The notes below the pieces were generated by a model. It searched no databases. It saw only the letters and a list, made by a program, of their open reading frames with translations, and was not told the origin of the DNA. From DRGT01 sp022567895 (GTDB lineage Archaea; Thermoproteota; Nitrososphaeria; Nitrososphaerales; Nitrosopumilaceae), in contig JADFGC010000027.1 of the NCBI GenBank assembly GCA_022567895.1, forward strand, positions 1 to 15,498: a DNA stretch of 15,498 nt. Reading direction: 5' to 3'. The position numbers and the translations under genes are program-made. Below, piece by piece: positions 6,138-12,911 of the stretch. Positions within the stretch are counted from its first letter, which is position 1. The number at the start of each line of letters is the position of its first letter.

Positions 6138-6278
6138 TTAGTGTTGATGGCCACAACCACAAGAATCATGACTTGCTTCGGTTTCCTGTGATTCTTTACT
6201 TGTACACCTAGAACATTTGTTTGAACCCGTAGGAGAAAAGAATCCAATTCCACATGATACACACTTTATACTTGGCAT
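6138..6278 (-). CDS. 46-aa zinc-ribbon miniprotein with Cys/His tail
   Basis: This short frame runs from ATG 6278 to TAA 6138-6140 on the minus strand. It reads MPSIKCVSCGIGFFSPTGSN, then KCSRCTSKESQ, ending SCGCGHQH. Cys6, Cys9, Cys22 and Cys25 make a classic C-x2-C-x12-C-x2-C zinc ribbon. A second group, Cys40, Cys42, His44 and His46, forms a metal-binding-looking tail at the very end. A TATA-like element is centred 25 bases upstream of the ATG, consistent with a leaderless gene. The regular cysteine spacing makes chance coding unlikely. It may be a small nucleic-acid- or metal-binding protein; I do not know a named family for it. Confidence 0.75.
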   Translation of the reverse strand: MPSIKCVSCGIGFFSPTGSNKCSRCTSKESQETEASHDSCGCGHQH

Positions 6279-6297
6279 GCAAAAACTAACTAATGCC

Positions 6298-6309
6298 AAT
6301 ATTTATTGA
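6298..6309 (-). promoter_or_regulatory. TATA-like element of the zinc-ribbon gene
   Basis: On the minus strand this reads CAATAAATATTG, a near-palindrome centred about 25 bases before the ATG at 6278. Confidence 0.4.
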
Positions 6310-6469
6310 TACTGACTGTTTTGTGACACCCACAGAAACAATGATCATGCCTTAATGCCGTATAATCCTGTATAGATTAACCAACACATCGGAATTTATC
6401 ATATCATTTGAATTACAGTGTAACTATTGGAACCAAAAAGAATATGACCATAAACAATTGGAAAGCCGT
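6310..6469. other. Intergenic region between divergent zinc-ribbon and antiporter genes
   Basis: I see no open frame of note. A possible antiporter promoter is the AT-rich TTTATCATAT at 6395-6404, which would give a leader of about 40 bases; AAGAATAT near 6438-6445 would instead suit a leaderless start at 6470. A short sequence GCCGTATAATCCTG (6357-6370) resembles GCCGTTATAATCTG before the ferredoxin gene. Confidence 0.3.
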
Positions 6470-8077
6470 ATGGTATTTGAGGCAATACTATATCTTGCGG
6501 TATTGATAGTTGCAGCCAAATTATTTGGCGAAATTATGCATAGAATTAACCAGCCTACAATTCTAGGAAATGTCCTTGCAGGAATAATTGTTGGTCCTGC
6601 ACTTTTTGCAATTGTCCAACCAATTGAAGCAATTGAACTTTTCATCTCGATCGGAGTGTTCTTCTTATTCTTCCTGATTGGTCTTGAAGAAATTGATCTT
6701 GCTGGATTATTTAGAGTAATGAGGGGCAGAATATTTGCTGGTTCTATAGTTGCATTTTTGATACCATTTGTTGTTGCAGGTCTTTTTGGATTATCTTTAG
6801 ATATGAATTTTGTAAAATCGTTTGCAATTGCAAGTGTCATTGCTGCTTCTAGTCTTGGTGTTACAGCCAAGATACTAAGTGATCTTGGAAAGTTACGATC
6901 AACTATCGGTCTTGAAATTTTTACTGTAGCTGCAATTGTAGAATTTATTGCAATTATTGTTACTAGTGTAATGATTCAACTCAATACAAGTGAGACTCAA
7001 GAGTTTTCAGAATTTTTGTGGTTATTTGCAAAGATGATAATATTTTTTGTTGTAGCTGGACTTGTTTCAGTTTTTATTTTGCCACGTTTTTTCCGTATAA
7101 TAAAAAAACATCTTCGTGCTAAACAAGTGTATTTTGGAGTAGTAATTGGAGTAATTTTATTTGTTGCGTATTTTGCTGAGATTAGTGGAATTCATGGGGC
7201 AATAGGTGCACTTCTTCTAGGAATTGCTGTATCTAGAATGGCTAAAGAAGAATATACTGAAATTTCAAAAAGTGTTAACGCTATAGGATACGGAATTTTT
7301 ATTCCAATATTTTTTGCAGGTATCGGCCTTCACTTTAGTACTGCTTTTCTTAATCTGGAATGGTGGGTTATCGGTGGATTTCTTGGAATCATAATAGGTG
7401 TAAAATTTTTCAGCTCCTATCTTGCGGTACGAATAGCCAAGATGCGACCTGCTACAACTGTAGCATATGGTGTCATGGCAAAAGGAGCAGTTGATTTGGC
7501 CTTGATGCTATCTTTACTACAAGTGGAAATATTAGATGATGATCTATTTTCGCTTTTGGTTTTTGGAACTCTTATGACTATGATAATATCAAGCGTTGAG
7601 CTTCAACGTAAGTTAAAGAAAATTATACATGTCAAAGTAGGCACATCAGAGCTTGGACTGATTCCAGTATATTTCAGAAGAGTTGTATCAGATGTTTCTG
7701 CTATGGCGGTAATTAATACAGAATTCTTAAAGACAACACCAGAGATTACCATTAAAGAGTTTCTTGAAAATAATGATATTAACAAAAAATCATTTCTAGT
7801 GTTTGATGAACAAAATAAACTTGTAGGAATAGTTTCAAAACGTGAAATTGATAAATTCCATAAAAAAACTCGCGATATTACAACGATTGCGGATGTAATG
7901 TACAAAAAGTTCCATACAGTCTTGCCTGAAGACTATCTCTTTACAGTAATTCAGAAAATGAATTCTCATCCCTTTGATATTATACCTGTTATTGATCCTA
8001 GTAAAGATGGAAAAGTGGTTGGAATAGTAACAAATGAGGGTATAATGAATTTATTAACAGAAACTAAACAATCCTAA
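6470..8077 (+). CDS. CPA2-type monovalent cation/proton antiporter with C-terminal CBS pair
   Basis: The 535-aa protein has about twelve hydrophobic segments in residues 3-380. It starts AILYLAVLIVAAKLFGEIMHRINQP, then TILGNVLAGIIVGPALF, the usual N-terminal signature of the CPA2 (KefB/NapA-like) family. Other family marks are ASVIAASSLGVTAKILSDLG and AYGVMAKGAVDLALML. A soluble region follows with two CBS units (about 415-465 and 475-530; FLVFDEQNKLVGIVSKREI and DIIPVIDPSKDGKVVGIVTN), which in other proteins bind adenine nucleotides and regulate transport. At the ion-binding site, where relatives have D-D, N-D or Q-D, it has AAIVEFIAI, with Glu158 then Phe159, so the essential Asp seems missing. 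I chose ATG 6470; the in-frame TTG at 6458 would add four residues. Confidence 0.85.
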   Translation: MVFEAILYLAVLIVAAKLFGEIMHRINQPTILGNVLAGIIVGPALFAIVQPIEAIELFISIGVFFLFFLIGLEEIDLAGLFRVMRGRIFAGSIVAFLIPFVVAGLFGLSLDMNFVKSFAIASVIAASSLGVTAKILSDLGKLRSTIGLEIFTVAAIVEFIAIIVTSVMIQLNTSETQEFSEFLWLFAKMIIFFVVAGLVSVFILPRFFRIIKKHLRAKQVYFGVVIGVILFVAYFAEISGIHGAIGALLLGIAVSRMAKEEYTEISKSVNAIGYGIFIPIFFAGIGLHFSTAFLNLEWWVIGGFLGIIIGVKFFSSYLAVRIAKMRPATTVAYGVMAKGAVDLALMLSLLQVEILDDDLFSLLVFGTLMTMIISSVELQRKLKKIIHVKVGTSELGLIPVYFRRVVSDVSAMAVINTEFLKTTPEITIKEFLENNDINKKSFLVFDEQNKLVGIVSKREIDKFHKKTRDITTIADVMYKKFHTVLPEDYLFTVIQKMNSHPFDIIPVIDPSKDGKVVGIVTNEGIMNLLTETKQS

Positions 8078-8140
8078 AATTTCTGGACATTGGGTAATAA
8101 TAGAAGTCTACAATATCAGTTGGAGTAAATTTCCATTTAG

Positions 8141-9295
8141 TCAAGATTTTCTTAAACCACCTAATTTTGATGTCCAACCAATCTTCTTTGCATTGCTAGA
8201 TTTTTTACCAAAATTGTCTAATAATTCATAGGTTATCGTGAACCCATTGCCTACTATAGTATCATTTTTTGAGAAATTATTCTTACTGTTGACAAACTCT
8301 GGTGGTAAATTCTTAATCTTTTTGATTTTCAATTCTCGAAGTCGAATTTTTTTTCCATTTTCTAATTTTATAATTGCATCATCACTTAATCCTTGAACAG
8401 AAAAGTCTTCAAAGAATCTAATAAAGCCGCCTTCTTTTAATTCAATTTTAACATCATAAGTTAATTTATGACCATAGATTAGAATTTCTCTGGCCTTTAT
8501 CTTTACATCATCTTCCATATTGAGAATTATCAAAGAATCACTTTCCAAAGAAACGGTGTTTGCAGCATTTTCTACAACGATTTTTCCATTTGGAGCAATT
8601 AGATGAGTTCTGTGTTCTTTGATTGTGTATAAACCGACCTTACCTGTTGGATCCTGGACTTGATCTTTTTTTCCAAACACATTACCAACAATTACGTCAC
8701 CATGATCTGAAGTAATCTTTGCACCATTTTCAATTTTATATTTATTTTCTAGAGGATTTACAAGTTTAAAATCGCCTTTTGTAATTTTAATATCAGTTTT
8801 ATGATCTTTACTCCAAGAGGGGCTAGTGATATTACCTTGCATAATTATTGGTCCATCATACTTGAGACCTCCTGCCTTGTAGTTTCCTTTTATTGAGAGT
8901 GCTCCATTTGCCTTTCTTTCAAATTCTAATTCACCAAGTGTTTTTGAACCAAAAAATCTAATTCCTGTCGCGTTAGCTCTGTTTAATGCACTTGCCCATT
9001 CTTCAGCAACTTTCATATCTTTAGAAAGGTCTTCTGCAAGAATTTTGTTTCTTATAATTTCTTCCTCTTCATCAAAAGTGTAAACTTTGGATTTTCTTCT
9101 TCTTTCTTCAGGAGAGTCTGGATATTTTTTACCAAGTTTCAAGTCATCATAAGCCTGTTTAATTTTTTTAAATAGTTCAATGTCTCCTCCTCTATCAGAG
9201 TGATGTTCAAGAGCTAATTTTCGAAATGCATCTCGAATTTCTTTTTTTGTGGCGCCTTCATGAACACCGAGAATTTGATAATTATTTTCTACCAT
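8141..9295 (-). CDS. J-domain protein with HSD motif and large beta-rich C-terminal region
   Basis: The 384-aa protein begins with a J domain (residues about 5-62): YQILGVHEGATKKEIRDAFR, then KLALEHHSDRGGDIELFKKI and KQAYDDLKLGKKYP. The invariant HPD that stimulates Hsp70 ATPase is H32-S33-D34 here, so the proline is lost. A charged helical linker (66-115) leads into about 270 residues of alternating strands and glycines, for example NGALSIKGNYKAGGLKYDGP and TVSLESDSLIILNMEDDVKI, resembling a beta-solenoid or bactofilin-like layout (inference). There is no zinc-binding region as in DnaJ and no signal peptide. A Shine-Dalgarno GGAG stands seven bases before the ATG, and the phosphoribosyltransferase gene lies 41 bases upstream on the same strand, so they are probably co-transcribed. 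Confidence 0.8.
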   Translation of the reverse strand: MVENNYQILGVHEGATKKEIRDAFRKLALEHHSDRGGDIELFKKIKQAYDDLKLGKKYPDSPEERRRKSKVYTFDEEEEIIRNKILAEDLSKDMKVAEEWASALNRANATGIRFFGSKTLGELEFERKANGALSIKGNYKAGGLKYDGPIIMQGNITSPSWSKDHKTDIKITKGDFKLVNPLENKYKIENGAKITSDHGDVIVGNVFGKKDQVQDPTGKVGLYTIKEHRTHLIAPNGKIVVENAANTVSLESDSLIILNMEDDVKIKAREILIYGHKLTYDVKIELKEGGFIRFFEDFSVQGLSDDAIIKLENGKKIRLRELKIKKIKNLPPEFVNSKNNFSKNDTIVGNGFTITYELLDNFGKKSSNAKKIGWTSKLGGLRKS

Positions 9296-9302
9296 TTTTT
9301 TT

Positions 9303-9306
9303 CTCC
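9303..9306 (-). promoter_or_regulatory. Shine-Dalgarno site of the J-domain gene
   Basis: On the minus strand GGAG precedes ATG 9295 with seven bases between, near-ideal spacing. It suggests translation from a longer mRNA shared with the upstream gene. Confidence 0.5.
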
Positions 9307-9336
9307 ATATAATGAGGTTTTTATCAGCTTTAATAA

Positions 9337-9960
9337 TTAATTTCGATATTTCTTGAATATTTTGATTACTTCTTCATCTGAGACTTGGTCAAAACTTTTG
9401 TAAAACTGTCCAACAGCAGCAAATTCATCCGGAACTTCCAATGATACAATTGATGATACGTTTTTTTTCATTAATTCAAAAACGCTTGAAGGCATAACAG
9501 GTATAGCCAAAATTATTTCTTTGACATTTTGTTTTGTTAGCCAATTTAAAATTGCAAAAACTGTTGAGCCTGTTGCAATTCCATCATCAACCAGAATTAT
9601 TTTCTTATCTGTTATTTTATATTCAGAATTACCTCTATATTCCTCCAATCTTCGTTTCACTTCTAATTTTTTTTTAGATAACTCTTCATTTAGATTTGGA
9701 TCATTGGCATAGTTTTTCCAATAATTGCTTTGAAATAGTGTACCGTCATGTGTAATTGCTCCTATAGCAAATTCTGGATTATCAGAAGGAGTAATTTTTT
9801 TAGAAATTGCTATGTCTAGCTTACAATTGATTTTTTTTGCAATTTCATGACCGACTATCACTCCACCGCGAGGAATAGCTAATACTAGAAAGTCACGATT
9901 GTCAATTAAATGTATTTTATCAGCAAGTAATTTACCTGCCTCAACTCTATCTTTTATCAT
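9337..9960 (-). CDS. Phosphoribosyltransferase-family protein
   Basis: The 207-aa protein has the type I PRPP-binding signature KIILVDDGIATGSTVFA (residues 120-136), with the adjacent acidic pair and the T-G-S-T loop. It also has LAIPRGGVIVGHEIAKKINC with LDIAISKKI and NPEFAIGAI, the arrangement of the subgroup of stand-alone phosphoribosyltransferases found in many bacteria and archaea, whose substrate is generally unknown. A longer hood segment (YWKNYANDPNLNEELSKKKL) sits between. It probably acts on a base or nucleotide with PRPP, or serves as a PRPP-binding regulator. The J-domain gene follows on the same strand. A TATA-like TTATAA at 9985-9990 is centred 27 bases before the ATG. Confidence 0.87.
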   Translation of the reverse strand: MIKDRVEAGKLLADKIHLIDNRDFLVLAIPRGGVIVGHEIAKKINCKLDIAISKKITPSDNPEFAIGAITHDGTLFQSNYWKNYANDPNLNEELSKKKLEVKRRLEEYRGNSEYKITDKKIILVDDGIATGSTVFAILNWLTKQNVKEIILAIPVMPSSVFELMKKNVSSIVSLEVPDEFAAVGQFYKSFDQVSDEEVIKIFKKYRN

Positions 9961-10052
9961 TATATGATTAATGTGATTTTTTTCTTATAACTCATCTTTG
10001 GTTTCCCCTGCTTTCTGTTCTTTTGAAAGTTTAAAGGATCCATTTTTTTCAT
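9960..10052 (-). CDS. Possible 30-aa basic leader peptide before the phosphoribosyltransferase gene
   Basis: A short minus-strand frame starts at ATG 10052 and ends in TAA at 9960-9962, overlapping the ATG of the phosphoribosyltransferase gene by one base (TAATG). It reads MKKMDPLNFQKNRKQGKPKM and then SYKKKITLII, with nine lysines. A TATA-like CTATATT (10075-10081) is centred 26 bases upstream, as for a leaderless gene. The stop-start overlap would allow translational coupling. Against it, the next gene has its own TATA box, and a 30-codon frame in AT-rich DNA can arise by chance. Confidence 0.3.
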   Translation of the reverse strand: MKKMDPLNFQKNRKQGKPKMSYKKKITLII

Positions 10053-10155
10053 AATTTTTCTAACAAAGAACGGGAATATAGATCAGATTTGAGGAATGTA
10101 GTGCAATGTATTCTAAATGTTTATTTTTCAGATTAATGTAATATAATGTTGGGAT

Positions 10156-10521
10156 ATGAGTATACTATTAGCTCATAGGTTTGAAGAGAAGAGAATGAAA
10201 AAAGCCTTAGAAATGCTTTTGATTGATAGAAGAAACGAGTTTCGTGAGTTAGGTGCAAGTGTTTTCCCAACGGGCTTGAAACCTATAACCTCAATTAAAA
10301 ATTGGGAAGAGTATCTTCTCAACTTTTGTTTAGATGTATCTGAGGCTTTCAAATGTTGGTCCGGTGATAAAGAAACGGAAATAATTTCGGCAATGAAAGC
10401 TTTGACAATATTGCGTCAGTGCTCAAAAAATAAGACGACTATGAACCAAATGACACACCTCTTGAACATAGCATTTTATCTTGCAGGAGAATTCAAAGTT
10501 ATTTACAAACGAATAGAATAG
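10156..10521 (+). CDS. Hypothetical helical protein, 121 aa
   Basis: I do not recognise it. The protein starts MSILLAHRFEEKRMKKALEM and is almost all helical and soluble, with amphipathic stretches (EEYLLNFCLDVSEAFKCW; ISAMKALTILRQCSKNKTTM; LLNIAFYLAGEFKVIYKRI). It contains four cysteines-or-tryptophan-rich patches rather than a metal motif; no signal peptide or clear membrane segment is present. An AT-rich TTTATTTTT near 10120-10129 lies about 32 bases upstream of the ATG and could be its TATA box. It is convergent with the unknown 73-aa gene, 48 bases away. The frame is long for random sequence in this AT-rich DNA and has normal composition, so it is probably real. Confidence 0.6.
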   Translation: MSILLAHRFEEKRMKKALEMLLIDRRNEFRELGASVFPTGLKPITSIKNWEEYLLNFCLDVSEAFKCWSGDKETEIISAMKALTILRQCSKNKTTMNQMTHLLNIAFYLAGEFKVIYKRIE

Positions 10522-10569
10522 TGAATACAAAATAATACAGTATGAAGAGTGAAAGCTTATTGTTAAATT

Positions 10570-10791
10570 TTATTTAAAAAATTTGTCAATCTGACTTCTG
10601 TATTTGAAAGTAAGTTTTCCAAAATCTTCAAAATCAGAAGCTGAAGGATACTTCATTCTCATTCCATATTGATTTATAAAAACTGATAGAGCATTACCGA
10701 CAATTAGACTAAAACAAGATTCGGCTAAATTTTGTGAGTATGGAAAAGCAATTTTTATGAAAGGTAGGTATGATTCAGTTTGTCTAACCAT
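10570..10791 (-). CDS. Hypothetical protein, 73 aa (start uncertain)
   Basis: The frame ends in TAA at 10570-10572 and its first ATG is at 10791, giving MVRQTESYLPFIKIAFPYSQ and then NLAESCFSLIVGNALSVFIN. It looks helical, with a moderately hydrophobic middle, and ends in a basic tail. I recognise no family. Upstream of the ATG the frame remains open for about 25 codons with protein-like content (VIQKDIQDYVENHIEF) but without ATG, GTG or TTG, so either the gene starts at 10791 or an older longer gene has lost its start. A TATA-like AATTATAG (10843-10850 on the minus strand) would give a leader of about 30 bases. Confidence 0.5.
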   Translation of the reverse strand: MVRQTESYLPFIKIAFPYSQNLAESCFSLIVGNALSVFINQYGMRMKYPSASDFEDFGKLTFKYRSQIDKFFK

Positions 10792-10955
10792 AAATTCGAT
10801 GTGATTTTCAACATAATCTTGAATGTCTTTTTGGATTACCGTACTATAATTTAGTCTAGGTTTCTTTTATTTCCTTATTATTTTAGATAATTGTCTTATT
10901 CTTTTTTGACATTACATGAGTGACTTAGTTCGAAGATCGATTTTTAGAAAATAGT

Positions 10956-10963
10956 TTTTATAT
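10956..10963 (+). promoter_or_regulatory. TATA box of the DUF1059 gene
   Basis: TTTTATAT is centred 26 bases before ATG 10986, the standard spacing for a leaderless archaeal gene. It decides the start in favour of 10986 over the in-frame TTG at 10971. Confidence 0.55.
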
Positions 10964-10985
10964 CGATAGTTTGTCCAAGCTAATT

Positions 10986-11180
10986 ATGATGATAAAGCTT
11001 GCATGCAAAGAGTATGGTTTTGAATGTGAGTATGTTGCTGAAGGAGAATGTGACACTAAATTAATTGAACAGTTACGTTCTCACTTTGACGCTGAGCATG
11101 GAATTGATTATTCTTCAGAGTTCATAATTCAAATGGTCATGAATAAAGGACATACAAGAGAATCAATAACTAAAGCATAG
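10986..11180 (+). CDS. DUF1059-family small protein
   Basis: The 64-residue protein starts MMIKLACKEYGFECEYVAEG and continues ECDTKLIEQLRSHFDAEHGI. The pattern K-x-x-C-K-(E/D)-x-G-x-(D/E)-C near the N-terminus, followed by a helix ending H-F-x-x-E-H-G, is that of DUF1059, a small family common in archaea and some bacteria. Its function is not established; Cys7, Cys14 and Cys22 and the histidines hint at metal binding or redox. Its length fits the family (about 55 to 65). The promoter suggests a monocistronic leaderless mRNA. The TFB gene follows 98 bases later with its own promoter-like sequence. Confidence 0.75.
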   Translation: MMIKLACKEYGFECEYVAEGECDTKLIEQLRSHFDAEHGIDYSSEFIIQMVMNKGHTRESITKA

Positions 11181-11246
11181 TTTTTACGCAGCATTTTTTG
11201 CAAAACAAACTAATTTTTATCGAAAATTTTGCCTGTTTGATCTTCC

Positions 11247-11254
11247 TTTTATTT
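11247..11254 (+). promoter_or_regulatory. Probable TATA box of the TFB gene
   Basis: TTTTATTT is centred about 28 bases before the GTG start at 11279. It is weaker than the other TATA boxes here but correctly placed; CTATAACG at 11258-11265 is closer to the start and less likely. Confidence 0.35.
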
Positions 11255-11278
11255 GCCTATAACGTATAGTATGTAACA

Positions 11279-12214
11279 GTGGTACAGAATTATTCTACAG
11301 ATTATGATGTCAAGTGTCAATTAGATACTTGCAAAACCTACCCCGTCATTACTGATGCTGAAAGAGGCGAATTGCTCTGCGGGGGTTGCGGTCTTGTCCT
11401 AGTGCAAAACATAGCTGATTTGTCGCATGAAAGTCAAGGATATACGCAAGAAGAGTTCATGTCTCAAGCAAGAACTGGTCCTGCAATGTCACTAACAATG
11501 CATGACAAAGGACTATCTACAGTTATTGGAAACAACGTTGATTCATCTGGTCGTGCATTATCTAGCAAAACAAAACTCGCTTTTGTAAGACTAAGACAAT
11601 GGGATAAACGTAGTAAATCAAGAACTACATCTGCACTAAGTAAGGCATTCACTTTACTTAACGGAATGAAAACAAAACTTGCAATTCCAGATAATGTAGT
11701 TGAAGAAGCAGCGTATATCTATAGAAAAGCAGCTAGTGCAAAACTCACTAGAGGAAGAACTATGGCTTCTCTAGTTGCAGCGGCTCTTTATGCAGCATGT
11801 AGAGTAACTAATACTCCAAGAACACTTAATGATATTGCTAAGGTAGGAAATATAGAGAGAAGAAGCCTATCACGTGATCTGAGAACTTTGATTCTGAAAT
11901 TCGATCTAAAACTAGATCAATATAATACAGCATCATTTATTGTAAAAATTTCAAACAATCTAAATCTCAGAGAAAAAACAAAGCGTGATGCTCTATCTAT
12001 TTTTAAAAGATCAGAGGATGAAAATATTACATCAGGAAAACATCCAGTTGCACTTGCAGCAGCTTCACTTTATCTTGCATGTATAATTAATGGTGAAAAG
12101 ATTAGTCAGAAGAAATTTGCAAAAACAGCTGGTGTAAGCGATGTCACAATCAGAACAAGGGCTGCTCTAATCAAGAAAACACTTGGCCTTACAAACCTAG
12201 CAGACAGTATCTAA
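11279..12214 (+). CDS. tfb: Transcription initiation factor B (TFB, TFIIB homologue)
   Basis: The 311-aa protein starts with GTG. Its N-terminal zinc ribbon has Cys13, Cys18, Cys34 and Cys37 (CQLDTC, then CGGCGLVL); the first pair is spaced C-x4-C rather than the usual C-x2-C. The B-reader/linker contains GPAMSLTMHDKGLSTVIG. Two cyclin-like repeats follow (about 115-205 and 210-305), with AAALYAACRVTNTPRTLNDI in the first and AAASLYLACIINGEKISQKK and FAKTAGVSDVTIRTRAALIK in the second; the last contains the BRE-recognition helix-turn-helix. TFB bridges TBP on the TATA box to RNA polymerase. Related archaea encode several TFBs, so this may be one of a set. No ATG lies close by in frame upstream. 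Its stop overlaps the stop of the convergent gene by four bases. Confidence 0.92.
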   Translation: MVQNYSTDYDVKCQLDTCKTYPVITDAERGELLCGGCGLVLVQNIADLSHESQGYTQEEFMSQARTGPAMSLTMHDKGLSTVIGNNVDSSGRALSSKTKLAFVRLRQWDKRSKSRTTSALSKAFTLLNGMKTKLAIPDNVVEEAAYIYRKAASAKLTRGRTMASLVAAALYAACRVTNTPRTLNDIAKVGNIERRSLSRDLRTLILKFDLKLDQYNTASFIVKISNNLNLREKTKRDALSIFKRSEDENITSGKHPVALAAASLYLACIINGEKISQKKFAKTAGVSDVTIRTRAALIKKTLGLTNLADSI

Positions 12215-12648
12215 GCTGAATTAAAGGGCAAAAACACGTTTTCAAATACAGTATCTTTTAGTTGTACTACAAGGCTCATAATGACTTTGATTTGCTCTAG
12301 AACAACTGCGTGTAAGTTATTTAGTTTCTTGTTTAGCTCATCAATTTGGTTTTGCAAGAAGCTTTTATCAATTTTTAAATCATCAATTTGTGATTCTAGT
12401 TTTATATTTTCGGCCTTGAGTTTTTTGTTTTCTTCTGTTAATTGTTCAAGTTTTTCTTCATCTGTTAGTCCTGGAAATGGTTCCCTAATTGGTTCTGGTT
12501 CTGGTTGTGGAATTGGTTCTGGTTCAGGAATTGGTTGCGGTATGGGAGGGGGGACAGGTACTTGATCTTCTTGTTGTGCAAAAGATTGGTTCGCTAAAAC
12601 GCTAGTAAATAAAATTGAAAACAATAGTAAAGTAAAGAGACTCTTCAT
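12211..12648 (-). CDS. Exported proline-rich coiled-coil protein
   Basis: From ATG 12648 the protein is 145 aa. Residues 1-24 are a signal peptide (MKSLFTLLLFSILFTSVLAN, then QSFA, with probable cleavage before QQEDQ). A Pro/Glu/Gln repeat follows at 30-58 (PIPQPIPEPEPIPQPEPEPI). Residues 62-115 form a charged heptad coiled coil (EEKLEQLTEENKKLKAENIK, continuing to NKKLNNL). The C-terminus (116-145) is hydrophobic. It is probably a surface or cell-envelope protein with a stiff stalk. I chose 12648 since the upstream 18 residues from 12702 are not signal-like and overlap the neighbouring gene. The neighbour at 12904 lies 37 bases upstream; a TTTATTTAC element about 30 bases upstream may be a separate promoter. 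Confidence 0.75.
   Translation of the reverse strand: MKSLFTLLLFSILFTSVLANQSFAQQEDQVPVPPPIPQPIPEPEPIPQPEPEPIREPFPGLTDEEKLEQLTEENKKLKAENIKLESQIDDLKIDKSFLQNQIDELNKKLNNLHAVVLEQIKVIMSLVVQLKDTVFENVFLPFNSA
12487..12552 (-). repeat. Imperfect 18- to 24-base repeat coding the Pro/Glu stalk
   Basis: On the minus strand the unit CCAATTCC(T/A)(G/C)AACCAGAA recurs, with one unit carrying an extra CCAGAA, and a final decayed unit. It codes PIPEPE, PIPQPEPE and PIREPF, and could vary in copy number by slippage. Confidence 0.5.
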
Positions 12649-12685
12649 ACCAGTGTTATAGGAAATAGTTATTGTAAATAAAAAA

Positions 12686-12904
12686 TTATTTGAAGAAATC
12701 AAATTCTTGATCTCTTTTTTGCTTTGGTAAATCTCTCATTACAGCCTGAACCACCTCGGTGTGATTATAGGTTAAATGTCTGAGAAACTTTGCAGATTCA
12801 TCTGCTCTTGTTTCATCATCAGCTAGAAGCATTTTTGGATCGCTAAGCTCACTCATCATGGTCTTGCATTCAGTACAAGGGGTAAAATCAAGATAGAGTT
12901 TCAT
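12686..12904 (-). CDS. Small CxxC protein, 72 aa, unknown function
   Basis: The protein reads MKLYLDFTPCTECKTMMSEL, with later KFLRHLTYNHTEVVQAVMRD and the tail RDQEFDFFK. Cys10 and Cys13 (CTEC), together with His43 and His48, could form a C-x2-C...H-x4-H zinc site; this is inference. It lies 22 bases downstream of cdc48 on the same strand and has a strong Shine-Dalgarno GGAGG seven bases before its ATG, so it is most probably part of the cdc48 operon. The basic, acidic and aromatic composition is soluble-protein-like. I recognise no family. Its position makes a role as an adaptor or accessory of Cdc48 possible, but nothing else supports this. Confidence 0.7.
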   Translation of the reverse strand: MKLYLDFTPCTECKTMMSELSDPKMLLADDETRADESAKFLRHLTYNHTEVVQAVMRDLPKQKRDQEFDFFK

Positions 12905-12911
12905 TTCATGT

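Noticed and set aside
10921..10945. GTTCGAAGATC, resembling a tRNA T-loop
   Set aside because: No matching acceptor, D or anticodon arms could be folded around it.
11181..11240. TTTTGCAAAA palindrome after the DUF1059 gene as a regulatory site
   Set aside because: Short AT-rich palindromes are frequent here; it may be part of a T-rich terminator but there is no further support.
12281..12565. Plus-strand frame ending in Gly/Ser repeats
   Set aside because: It is the antisense of the Pro/Glu repeat of the exported coiled-coil protein.
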